Assembly: GCF_014633365.1 (NCBI RefSeq) | Contig: NC_068338.1 | Location: 50,107,716-50,171,715, forward strand | Direction: 5' to 3' | DNA: 64,000 nt | From: Diospyros lotus | Lineage: Eukaryota > Streptophyta > Magnoliopsida > Ericales > Ebenaceae | Part shown: positions 48,664 through 59,134 of the stretch, one piece after another | Numbering within the stretch: position 1 is the first letter of the stretch | How the letters are laid out: each line of letters starts with the position of its first letter | Translations under genes and position numbers: made by a program | The notes under the pieces: generated by a model | What the model was told of the DNA's origin: nothing | What the model saw: the letters and a program-made list of their open reading frames with translations, nothing else | Database searches by the model: none

Positions 48664-48864
48664 TGCCACAGCCACAGAGAGAGGGAGACAGACAGGGCGG
48701 ACGGTCTTAAAGCAGACTCCCCATTCATTAGATTGAGAAGATCACCAAGATTGCCGCGGAACTTATTCCAATTCCAAGCAAGGAGTTGTAGAGAGAACGG
48801 CAGCAACATGTGGGCAACGCGAGAACACGTAGACGCATAAAAACATAAGGATATCGAGGGCGGG

Positions 48865-49561
48865 TGTTGGAATTATATGAACTTCACTGGTGTCGTTTTG
48901 CAGGGGCAGAATGGTCATTTGACAACTCTCATTGGCTGTCCAAAACATTGCCGTTTTGGTCCCATGAGTTGGATGGCCAAAACGACAATCCTCCCATGCT
49001 ATTTTATCAAATTGTGCCTTCTCTTTCTTTGTCGTTTAGCTTGTTTCCATTTCGATCCTCGATGCTGCCTTTATACGATCACATCCCCACCGCTGCTTTT
49101 CTCTATTTATCTTCTACAGTGCCTCGAGATCAGTAATGCACAACCTTCAATATGTGTTGCCTCTTTTATAGTTTATTTTCATTTTCTACAAATATTTTCT
49201 CTCTGTATAGGTTTGATACGAATGTTTTTCTTTTTAGGATTTTGTCTCTAATCTGTAGCTTTGTGGTTATGGGGCACATTTGATTTGAGAGTTGTTTATT
49301 TGTAAAATGAGTATATGAGAGTGAGGTATGTATATTAAGGCTGTAATCATTTCTTTTCAATAGTGCAGTGAATTTTCTTTACCGGAGGTCAACGTGGACG
49401 TAACCCTCATTAACGGGTGAACCTTATTTGTGTTGGTTTATACTTTCTTTTGCTATTCTGTTCATATGCATGTTTTAAGTTTATCGATTGCTCTCTGTAT
49501 ATTTTGGCTCTATTTCTAGGTTATATTTTGAGTAGTGGACGAGGTTGGTCTTGACCCAACA
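48865..49561 (+). repeat. Left LTR of the copia fragment
   Basis: Same family as the solo LTR at 46717-47412, in opposite orientation and with considerable divergence, so the two insertions are not one recent event. Confidence 0.85.
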
Positions 49562-50043
49562 TTGGTATCAAAGCCATTTTTCTGGTATCCACGGTCTAGA
49601 GTTTCAAAGCCTGTGCTATTTCCAAACTCAAGGTCATATTTTTATTTTGCTTGTGTCGGTTTGATTCTCTAGAGTTTATCGAGAATCTTTGTCAATTGAG
49701 TGTTTTCTGTGTAAGTCTCTGTCAGCGTTTAGGGTTTTAGGGTACCTTCGTGCAAAACGAATATGACATCAACCTGATTCGAAATCAGAACATTTGATAG
49801 GAAAAGTAATTTCAGTAGTTGAAAAAAGAAGATGAGAGTTCTGCTCTCTCATCACAAAATGCTTATTACACTTGAGCCTGATGACAAAAAATGGTCAGCA
49901 GATCAGTTGGGTAGAACTGATGAGGTAAGAGAAGAAACTTACAATCTTATTTTCTCACAACTAGGTAATAATATTATCCGTAAAGTTGATGGCATGAATA
50001 CTACTATAGACTTGTTATATCAACTTAATGCTATCCAAATTTA
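48865..50043 (+). mobile_element. Truncated Ty1/copia retrotransposon: LTR, primer site, partial gag
   Basis: The 697-bp LTR is 48865-49561 (TGTTGGA...GACCCAACA). It is followed immediately by the primer site TTGGTATCAAAGCC. A gag-like frame at 49832-50041 contains MRVLLSHHKMLITLEPDDKKW-type sequence, matching the start of copia gag. The element stops near 50043 without pol or a second LTR. It lies head to head with transporter C, starting about 200 bases upstream of its ATG. Confidence 0.85.
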
Positions 50044-50242
50044 AAACTTTATATATCTTTTAAGCTGAAAGGCTTAAAAACCATATTAAATAAGCCAAAC
50101 AGCCTCTAAATTTGATAGAATGGAGCAATAAATATGGCAAGAATAATGATTTTCTTTCCTAAATGACGAGCTTAATTGGTGTTTTTAAACGGTGAAAAGT
50201 TGAAAACTTTTAATATATGGATAAAATAGACTTTTAATTGTG

Positions 50243-50657
50243 GGGTAAATTGCATATATGGTTATTGAACTTTGCTAAGATACAAAAAAAATTATTAAAT
50301 TTTAAAAATTACTGAATTTTAATTTAATATATAATTTCATAATTATTGTTAAAAGAGATTAATAGGATGTTTACACAAATAACAACGTGGATGGCTAAAC
50401 AATATAAGTGATCACTAAACTTTAAACAAAAATACAAAAATATCACTAAATTTTACATTAAAGTATAAAAAATATCACTGAACTTTACATTGAAATATAA
50501 AAATATTAATATTTTGTTAGTCTCTTTTAACAACAATTAATAATAGTTATGAAATTGTATGCTAAATTAAAATTTAATAACTTTTTAATTATAAATTAAA
50601 ATTCAATAACCTTTTGCACTTTAATATAAAATTTAATGACTATTTATGTAATTTACC
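50243..50657. mobile_element. AT-rich palindromic MITE, about 415 bp
   Basis: Ends read GGTAAATTGCATATATGG and, inverted, GGTAAATTACATAAATAG, with arms pairing over about 150 bases. Related to the element at 45416-45833 and in direct orientation to it. No coding capacity. Confidence 0.75.
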
Positions 50658-51031
50658 TAAGCCAACAAGAACGACAAGAATTGTGGGATTTGTTTAATGT
50701 ATAGTATCATTAGTTCAAATCAAAGCAAATCCGCCAAAAAAAGCTCTTTGTCGGGGGGACCCTATTTTTCAAGGTAACCAGTATCTTTCCTAACCAAGTA
50801 CAATATAAATATATATCTTGCCTAATTCAATTATTAAATAGATGGGATATATGTGATTGACAATGGAGCCAACAAAAACTACAAAGAGTACAACTCAAAT
50901 GCTCCACCCCACATGCCACTTAAAAAAGTCTTGGAAGAAATCTTATGATATTCACGGATGGGTGACCCTTTGATGCTGATCTCTAGCAGTCAAGTTGGAC
51001 TCCTCTCTCCATGCTTACCATTCCCAGGCAA

Positions 51032-51066
<35 letters not shown>

Positions 51067-51098
51067 GTGAAGAAGGAGAGAGCTTGGTGGAAGAAGCC
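50658..51098 (+). promoter_or_regulatory. Promoter and leader region of transporter D
   Basis: A TATAAATATATAT stretch near 50805-50818 may be the TATA box. A (TC)n polypyrimidine tract at 51031-51066 lies 30-70 bases before the ATG, a common feature of plant leaders. No other gene present. Confidence 0.4.
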
Positions 51099-53031
51099 AT
51101 GGCAGTGGGAATAGCAATTGAAAGCCAAGGTGGGAAACAGTACAATGGCAGGATGACATCATTTGTAGTGTTATCTTGCATGATGGCTGCCATGGGAGGA
51201 GTCATCTTTGGCTATGATATTGGAATTTCAGGTCTAAAACCCTTTCATTTTGGTTCTGTTTTTAAATCTTTGATTGTTATTGTTCATAGTGCTATCCAGA
51301 GTATAACTGTGAAGTAAAATTGTGAAGGTGGAGTGACCTCCATGGCATCATTTCTGAAGAAATTCTTCCCAGAGGTGTACAAGAAGATGGAAGAGGACGC
51401 CAAGATCAGCAACTACTGCAAATTTGACAGCCAACTGCTAACTTCATTCACATCTTCCCTCTATGTGGCTGGCCTCATTGCTTCCTTCTTCGCCTCATCG
51501 ATCACCAAGGCCTTAGGCCGGAAGCCATCGATACTCATCGGGGGAGCTGCATTCCTCGCCGGGGCAGCGCTTGGAGGCGCAGCTTTTAACGTGCTCATGC
51601 TCATATTTGGCCGCATCTTGCTTGGCATTGGAGTTGGCTTTGCAAACCAGGTATTTGTTCAACTATAATTATTGTTTCCCTTTATTGTGTCTTCTAGTTT
51701 TGGTTCTAAAACAGAGTAGATGTCTTCTTGTATGCTGTTTTAGTCAGTGCCATTGTACCTATCTGAGATGGCTCCGCCAAGATACAGAGGAGCAATCAAC
51801 AATGGCTTCCAATTCAGTGTTGGAATTGGGGCTTTGATAGCAAACCTTATCAACTATGGCACCGAGAAGATAAAAGCCGGGTGGGGATGGAGAATCTCCC
51901 TGGCCATGGCAGCTCTCCCGGCTTCAATCCTAACTCTAGGTGCCCTTTTCCTCCCGGAAACACCTAACAGCCTAATTCAACTAAGCAAGGATCGTGAAAA
52001 GGCCAAGCTGATGCTGCAAAGAATCCGGGGCACAGAAGATGTGCAAGCAGAGTTTGATGATCTCATAAAAGCAAGCGAAATATCGAAAACCATCAAGCAC
52101 CCATTCAAGAAAATCTTGCAAAGGAAATACAGGCCTCAACTAGTCATGGCAATAGCCATACCATTCTTTCAACAGGTTACAGGGATCAATGTCATTGCCT
52201 TCTATTGTCCTCTTCTCTTTCGAACCTTCGGCCTAGGTGTGCTTTTCAACTGTCAATACTAGCAGCCTATTTATTAAGGTTGTTTATATGGAGATAAACT
52301 CTACTCCAATCCAAGAAAAAATATACCAAAAATCGAGAAAAAATGCTACTGGAGGTTGAGAAATAACTAGACTAGCTAGATAAATCTAATCAACTAAAAT
52401 AATAGAAATTTAAATGATCAATCCTAATTAATTTGGAATATCGTCAACAGGTGAAAGCGCATCTCTGATGTCATCGGTTGTCACCGGAGTTGTAGGAACA
52501 AGCTCAACCTTCATATCAATGTTGATAGTAGACAAGCTTGGAAGAAGGGTTCTTCTTATGGCTGGGGGAATCCAAATGGTGATCTCACAAGCTCTAGTTG
52601 GAGGGTTATTGGCAGCTCAGTTGGGTGACCATGGAGGAGTGAGCAAAGGGTATGCCATTGTGGTTCTGGTTTTGATTTCAGTTTATGTTGCAGGGTTTGG
52701 CTGGTCATGGGGGCCATTGGGGTGGCTGATTCCAAGTGAAATTTTCCCGCTGGAGATTCGATCAGCCGGGCAGAGTATCAATGTGGCAGTGAACTTTCTC
52801 TTCACTTTCATTGTTGCTCAAACTTTTTTGGCCATGCTCTGCCACTTCAAGGCTGGGATTTTCTTCTTCTTTGGAGGGTGGGTTGTGGTGATGACTGTGT
52901 TTGTTTACTTGTTCTTGCCTGAGACTAAGAATGTGCCAATTGAAGTGATGGATAGAGTGTGGAGGGAACATTGGTTCTGGAAGAGAATCGTGGGGGAAGA
53001 GTATGAAGTGAGCAAAAAGGATGAACAATAA
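51099..53031 (+). CDS. Hexose:proton symporter copy D (STP/HEX6 type), 4 exons, 509 aa
   Basis: Exons: 51099-51231, 51328-51650, 51744-52236, 52451-53031; 1530 nt in frame. All signatures are intact: FGYDIGISG with Asp40 at the proton site, NYCKFD lid cysteine, [84 protein letters not shown]. Introns 1 and 2 are short (96 and 93 bp). Intron 3 (214 bp) interrupts the codon for the Gly of FGLG/ESAS and is shared only with copy F. The start is the ATG after the TC-rich leader. By family knowledge this protein imports glucose-type hexoses with a proton at the plasma membrane. It is the nearest relative of F and probably functional. Confidence 0.95.
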
Positions 53032-54091
53032 TTGTGTCATTTCCTTAATTTTTTACTTGCACCAATACTGTATCCTATTCTAAGATCATTGTTTTACTAT
53101 ATAAATTTAGCTTTATACCCAACTTAGCTCAAACTTCTTTTTCTGTAGATATGACTAAGCAAGCTCAAATTTCAGTTTCAATTTATATAACTATGTTGTT
53201 TTAGATCATATATGTGGGCTTTAAACTTCTATCAGTTTCTTGTTGCGCTCATTTCCAATCTGTTCGGGAAACTCTATGTCAGCCTTGTCGAGGAATGGGG
53301 TAAAAATCCATAGCAGCTAGGAGTGCTCATGCTTACGAACCTTGACCCAACCTAATCATGATCAAATTCGTAATTTTATGCATTAGAACAAAATTATGCA
53401 ATTCATTTGAAACCCAGATACGTACAACAAATTCATATTGAACAACTCGTTTGCAGGCAATTAATAAACCATCATGCTAGAAAGAAATCTCCTATCTAGA
53501 AAGAAGAAAAAATTCATGGGGTACTACACTAGAGGAAAGTCGTCCACTATGAATTAGCAAGGATTAGAATGCTTTCGTTTTTCACTCTCTCTGTACACAA
53601 GTCCCTCATGGAATAATTAATTTTCTCTCATAATACTCAACGTTGCAGCAAGTATAATGATCGAGAATACAATGCCAGGGGAAAGAGAAAATATAAAAGA
53701 CAAAAAAATGGAAAAGCAATTAGGCTAAACACTTCGTCGTTAATGAAATATGAGCATGACAACAGTATGTTTTGAATTCAAAAAAGAAGACAGGTAGCAG
53801 AAATGATAAGAATTGAGGCAAAATGGATAGACCAAACATGGTACTTTTAGGTTCGTACAGTTGTCAAAGATTCAAGTCCAACAAATATTGTCTGGTTTCT
53901 GGGATATTTTGATAACCCAAATATAGTAAAAGTTCATTTTCTCAGCCAACCGGTTGAACCTGACTTGTTGAATATGTTGCACATGGAACATATTGCTGCA
54001 GAAAAGAAAAGGACAAAGAAATTGATTTCTTATCTTTTTACCTGCCTTAACTGCCAATATTTGGTGACCACATAGACACTGAGAAAGAACC
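53032..54091. other. Intergenic region between transporters D and E
   Basis: 3' untranslated and flank DNA of D, then AT-rich sequence up to the copy E start. No gene or repeat recognised. Confidence 0.5.
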
Positions 54092-55879
54092 ATGGCAGCG
54101 GGAATGGCAATAGCAAGACAAGGTAGGAGCTACAATGGCAGAATGACTTCATTTGTTGTATTGTCTTGTATGATTGCAGCCATGGGAGGAGTTATCTTTG
54201 ATTATGACACTGGAATTTCAAGTTTCTCTTTAACTATAAACCTTCATTTTTGGCCTTCTTATCTACTAGAACAATCAACTCCATTCGGCAAAGGATAATT
54301 ACTTATATTGCTAAATGGCTAAAGATTTTTCATCGCTTCTGTTATTACTAAATGTTATTTTGAATTATATGAGAACAATGAAACAATTTGATGAAAATAA
54401 AATGGCAAATGTGAAGGTGGAGTAACCTCCATGGAGCCATTCCTCAAGAAATTCTTCCCAGAGGTGTATACTAAGATGAAACAGGACACCAAGATCAGCA
54501 ACGACTGCAGATTTGACAGCCAGTTATTGACTTCATTCACATCCTGCCTCCATGTGGCCGGCCTCATCACTTCCTTCTTGGCCTCATCAGTCACCCGGGC
54601 CTTCGGGCATAAGCCATCGATTCTACTGGAGGACTCTCATTCCTTGCTGGTGCAGCCCTCGGTGGTGCAGCTATCAGTGTCTACATGCTAATACTAGGCC
54701 ATATCTGGCTTGGAATTGGAGTTGGCTTTGCAAATTGGGTAAAGAATCTACTAGTTCATCCTAGTACCACAGGCAATCCGTAAAATGTTCATCATGCTTG
54801 ATGATTTTGCAGTCAGTGCCACAATATTTTTAAGAAATGTCTCTGCCATGAGACAGAGGAGCATTCAACAAATGGCTTCCAGCTCAGTATTTCTCTTGGG
54901 GTTTTGTCAGCAAATCTGATCGACTATGGCACAGAAAAGATCAAACACGGATGGGGATGGAGGATCTCCCTTGCCATGGCAGCATTTCCCGCTTCAATTC
55001 TAGCTCCAGGAGCCCTTTTCCTCCCAGAAACACCCAACAGCCTAATCCAGCAAAGCAGCGATCACCAAAAGGCAAAGCTGATGCTGCAACGAATCAGAGG
55101 CACTGATTATGTCCAAGCTGAACTCTACGATCTCATAAGAGTAAATGAAATATCAAAAACCCGTTCAGGAAAATCATATAGAGGAAGTATAGGCCGGCAA
55201 CTGGTCATGTCAAATGCCATGCCATTCTTCCAACAAGTTGGGGGGATCACTGAAATTGCCTTCTATGCCCCTGTTCTTTTCCAAACTATTGGATTAGGGG
55301 AAAGTGCATCTCTCCTTTCAGCAGTTGTGATCGGTATTGTGGGCGTTAGCTCGACCTTCATATCAATGCTGACAGTGGAGAACTTGGCCGGAGGGTTCTT
55401 CTGTTAGTTGGAGGAACACTGTTATTTGTCACACAAATGATGAATGGACGCATACTAGCAGCTCAGCTGGGGGATTACGGAGGAGTGAGCGAAGCCTATG
55501 CTTTTGTGGTACTAATTCAGATCTGCATCTACGGTGCTGCCTTTGGCTGTTCATGGGGTCCATTGGGATGGCTGATTCCAAGTGAAATTTTCCCACTAGA
55601 ATTACGATCAGCTGGGCAAAGCAATAACGTGGCAGTGAACTTTCTCTTCACTTTCCTCGTTGGCCAAACGTTCCAGGCCATGCTCTGCCACGTTCAAGGC
55701 TGGGATTTTCTTCTTCTCTGGAGGATGGGTTGTGGTGATGACTCTGTTTGTTTACTTGTTTCTGCCTGAGACTAAGAATGTGCCGATTGAACAGATGGAT
55801 AGGCTGTGGAGGGAACAATGGGTTTGGAAAAGATTTGTGGGGTGAAGAATTTGAAGTGAGCAAAAGGGAGCAGGAATGA
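54092..55879 (+). pseudogene. Hexose symporter copy E, multiply frameshifted
   Basis: Exon 1 is 54092-54221, exon 2 starts at 54417, exon 3 follows the CAG at about 54811-54813. Lesions in order: Gly to Asp in FDYDTGIS; the exon 1 donor base changed (TCAA|GT); a 1-base deletion near 54631 after KPSILL; Arg to His in GHIWLGIGVGF, removing the proton-site partner; GFANW for GFANQ; a TAA stop in the SVPQYF segment near 54829; an extra base near 54869; loss of the K-HPF segment near 55170; a 1-base shift at VENLAGGF with stop near 55405; another shift after MLCHV near 55695; and a shift before the end (KRFVG then stop). The last part still reads [11 protein letters not shown]. It has neither extra intron. 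The gene is clearly dead. Confidence 0.94.
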
Positions 55880-56600
55880 TGTAATCCTCTATTGTTTTTT
55901 CTTGCTCAATTCCCTACTTTTTTCCCCCAAGTATACTCCAAAACATTTGTTGTTTTCTACTGTCAATTTCAAATTATTCTAATATCTATGTTTAGTTTCA
56001 TGCCTGCCTAGTGAGGTGTAGACAAATTTTATCAACTAAATCAAAACCCAAATTTGCACTAAGTCTCTATCTGTCACCATCTTCCTTTACCCAACAATTT
56101 TTTTTTTTTTTAAATTAGAAAAGCAGTAAAAACAAAGTCAGATTAACAAAAAAAGGAAAATACTGTCACAGTGCTTTAACTGTTAAAATGTCTCATACAC
56201 TGGTATCCGTTAGAATTCATAATTTCCAAACCGAATTTGTATAATGAACAGTTTTCAATTATTTTTTATCCTTTTTCATTTTGATAAATAATTCTTATTT
56301 ATACTTCAAAAAACATAAATTCTTTTTCTAAGGATAATTCTTTTTTATCTTTAAAAGCAGCAACTGGCACAAGCTTTTGGACAATACTTCAAACTTCAAA
56401 GTGAAGATTTCTTGAGCTAGTGGAGCGTTTGCTTTTAGTTTATCATTTTGGCTGATTATGTACACCTAAAAAATGAAAAAAGAAGCTAGATAAAGATGTA
56501 ACAATTGTTTCATCTTCCAGTAACATACAATGACTTTGGAATCCAAATCTAGCTTGCTTAATCATCAGCTAAACAACAAACAATGGATTGATTTATCAGT
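55880..56600. other. Intergenic region between convergent copies E and F
   Basis: E and F converge tail to tail here. AT-rich DNA with a T run at 56099-56111. No gene seen. Confidence 0.5.
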
Positions 56601-58462
56601 TCATGTTTCCTCTTTTCCATTCACTTCAGACTCTTCCCCCACAATTCTCTTCCAAAACCAGTGTTCCCTCCACACTCTATCCATCACCTCAATAGGCACA
56701 TTCTTAGTCTCAGGCAATAACAAGTAAACAAACACAGTCATCACCAGAACCCACCCTCCAAAGAAGAAGAAGATCCCAGCCTTGAAGTGGCAGAGCATGG
56801 CCAGAAAGGTCTGAGCAACAATGAAAGTGAAGAGAAAGTTCACAGCCACATTGATACTCTGCCCTGCCGATCGAATCTCCAGAGGGAAAATTTCACTTGG
56901 GATCAGCCACCCCAATGGCCCCCATGACCAGCCAAACCCTGCAACATAAATTGAAATCAAAATCAAAACCACAATGGCATACCCTTTGCTCACTCCTCCA
57001 TGGTCACCCAGCTGAGCTGTCAATAGCCCTCCAACCAGTAGTTGTGAAATCAGCATTTGGATTCCCCCAATTATGAGCAGAGCTCTTCTTCCAAGCTTGT
57101 CTACTATGAACATTGATATGAAAGTTGAGCTGCAACCCACAATTCCGGTGACAACCGATGACATTAGAGAAGCGCTTACACCTGTAGATGATAATCTAAA
57201 TTAATTAGAATTTATCGTTTAAATTATTATTATCTTAGTTGATTAGATTTATCTAACTAGTTTAGTTTTCTCAATCTTCACTATTCATCTCTGAATTTTT
57301 GGTATAATAATGGTATTTATTCCTAACAAATTCGCCAGCAATGGGGCAAATTACCCTTTTCACCATTGCTTGCTTTCAACAAACACTAAAAACAATTCAC
57401 CCTCTCGGCCAATTAATTCGGCCACTAAATTCGTTAAAAAAATCGTTATTTAAATGACAATTCACCCTCTCAGCACAACTAGTCGGCAAGCCTGGACGGA
57501 ACAAATATCCTTTCCTTATCTTGGATTTGAGTAGTGTTAATCTCATTGTAAGAAGTCTTAATAGATGGGCAGCTAGCACTGGAAGTTGAAAAATCAAACC
57601 TAGGCCGATGGTTCGGAAGAGAAGAGGAGCATAGAAGGCGATGACGTTGATTCCGGTGACTTGTTGAAAGAGCGGTATAGCTACAGCCATAACCAATTGA
57701 GGCCTGTACTTTCTTTGCATAATCCTCTTGAACGGATGCTTGATGGTTTTCGATGTTTCGCTTGCTTTTATCAGATCGTCGAACTCCGCCTGCACATCAT
57801 CCGTGCCTCGGATTCTTTGCAGCATCAGCTTGGCCTTCCGGTGATCGGAGCTGCGTTGGATCAGGCTGTTGGGCGTTTCCGGGAGGAAGAGGGCTCCTAG
57901 GGTTAGGATTGAAGCCGGCAGAGCCGCCATGGCGAGGGAGATTCTCCAGCCCCACCCGCCCTTTATCTTTTCAGTGCCGTAATTGATGAGGTTCGCCGAG
58001 AGAACACCGATCCCGACGCTCAACTGGAAGCCATTGCTGATCGCTCCTCGGTGTCTCGCCGGAGCCATTTCTGAAAGATACAATGGCACTGACTGCAAAC
58101 CAGTAGAGCCACATCGGCGAGGGTTTGGTTAATTCGGTGAATTAGCAACCGATCAAATGTATATGTGACAAAATTGAATTAATCAAAATTTTTAAAGAAT
58201 CAATTTTGGTTGAAAAGGTCAAGAAAATTTGGTTAAGTGTAATTTACATAATTTATTTTTGAAAATAATTATATGTTTTGGTTTATTTGAAAGCAATGGC
58301 GGGCATTGATTAATTATATATAATGTATATTTATTATTATCTTCTATTTATAATTTTATAATAATAATGAAATGATGGAAACTTAATAAGAAACCAAACA
58401 TAATTAATGATGATTAATCAGGTCAGTTAGAAATTTAATCACCTTTAATATCACTCAATTAG

Positions 58463-58496
<34 letters not shown>

Positions 58497-59070
58497 GGTT
58501 TGCGAAGCCGACTCCAATACCCAGCAAGATGCGGCCGAAGATGAGCATGAGGACGCTTACAGCAGCCCCGCCGAGGGCAGAACCGGCGAGGAAAGCGGCT
58601 CCCCCGATGATTATGGAGGGTTTCCGGCCCAAGGCTTTGGTCACCGACGAGGCGAAGAAGGAAGCGAATAGGCCGGCGACGTAGAGGGAGGACGTGAACG
58701 AGGTTAAGAGCTGGCTGTCGAACTTGCAGTAGTTGCTGACGTTGGCGTCGTCTTCCATCTTCTTGTACACCTTCGGGAAGAATTTCTTCAGAAACGGGGC
58801 CATTGACGTCACTCCACCTTCACAATTTTAAGTATTTATAATTACATGCCCCATTAGTGAGTGTATATCGATCGTTCAATTCAAATGAGTCGCAGAAATT
58901 AATCAAGGAGAGAGAGAAGAGAGATAGGGAGAGAGACCTGAAATTCCAATGTCGTAGCCGAAGATGACCCCTCCCATGGCGGCCATCATGCAAGACAACA
59001 CAACAAATCTTGTGATCCTGCCATTGTACTCCACGCCTTCACTTGCTGCTATGGCTATTCCCACTGCCAT
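56601..59070 (-). CDS. Hexose:proton symporter copy F (STP/HEX6 type), 4 exons, 509 aa
   Basis: Exons: 58938-59070, 58495-58817, 57600-58092, 56601-57181; 1530 nt in frame. Exon lengths are identical to copy D (133, 323, 493, 581). Signatures are intact: [101 protein letters not shown]. At the intron 3 junction it reads GLGVSAS, where other copies have GESAS. Codon use in exon 2 is notably more GC-rich than in D. Intron 3 (418 bp) is homologous to D's at both ends but has about 200 extra bases in the middle. A (TA)n tract starts directly at the intron 2 donor. Confidence 0.95.
58464..58493. repeat. (TA)n microsatellite at the transporter F intron 2 donor
   Basis: About 15 TA units; the splice donor itself (GTATATAT on the minus strand) is the edge of the repeat, so length changes occur right beside the splice site. 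Confidence 0.9.
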
Positions 59071-59126
59071 GCCTAGCTAGCTAGCTAGCTTGCTCTCTTC
59101 TCATCAAATTCGCCTTTAATTACACA

Positions 59127-59134
59127 TATATATA
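59127..59134 (-). promoter_or_regulatory. Possible TATA box of transporter F
   Basis: TATATATA about 60 bases upstream of the ATG at 59070. Position would imply a short leader; the local AT richness lowers confidence. Confidence 0.25.

Noticed and set aside
48877..49251. 124-codon open frame
   Set aside because: It lies within the copia LTR and has no coding features.
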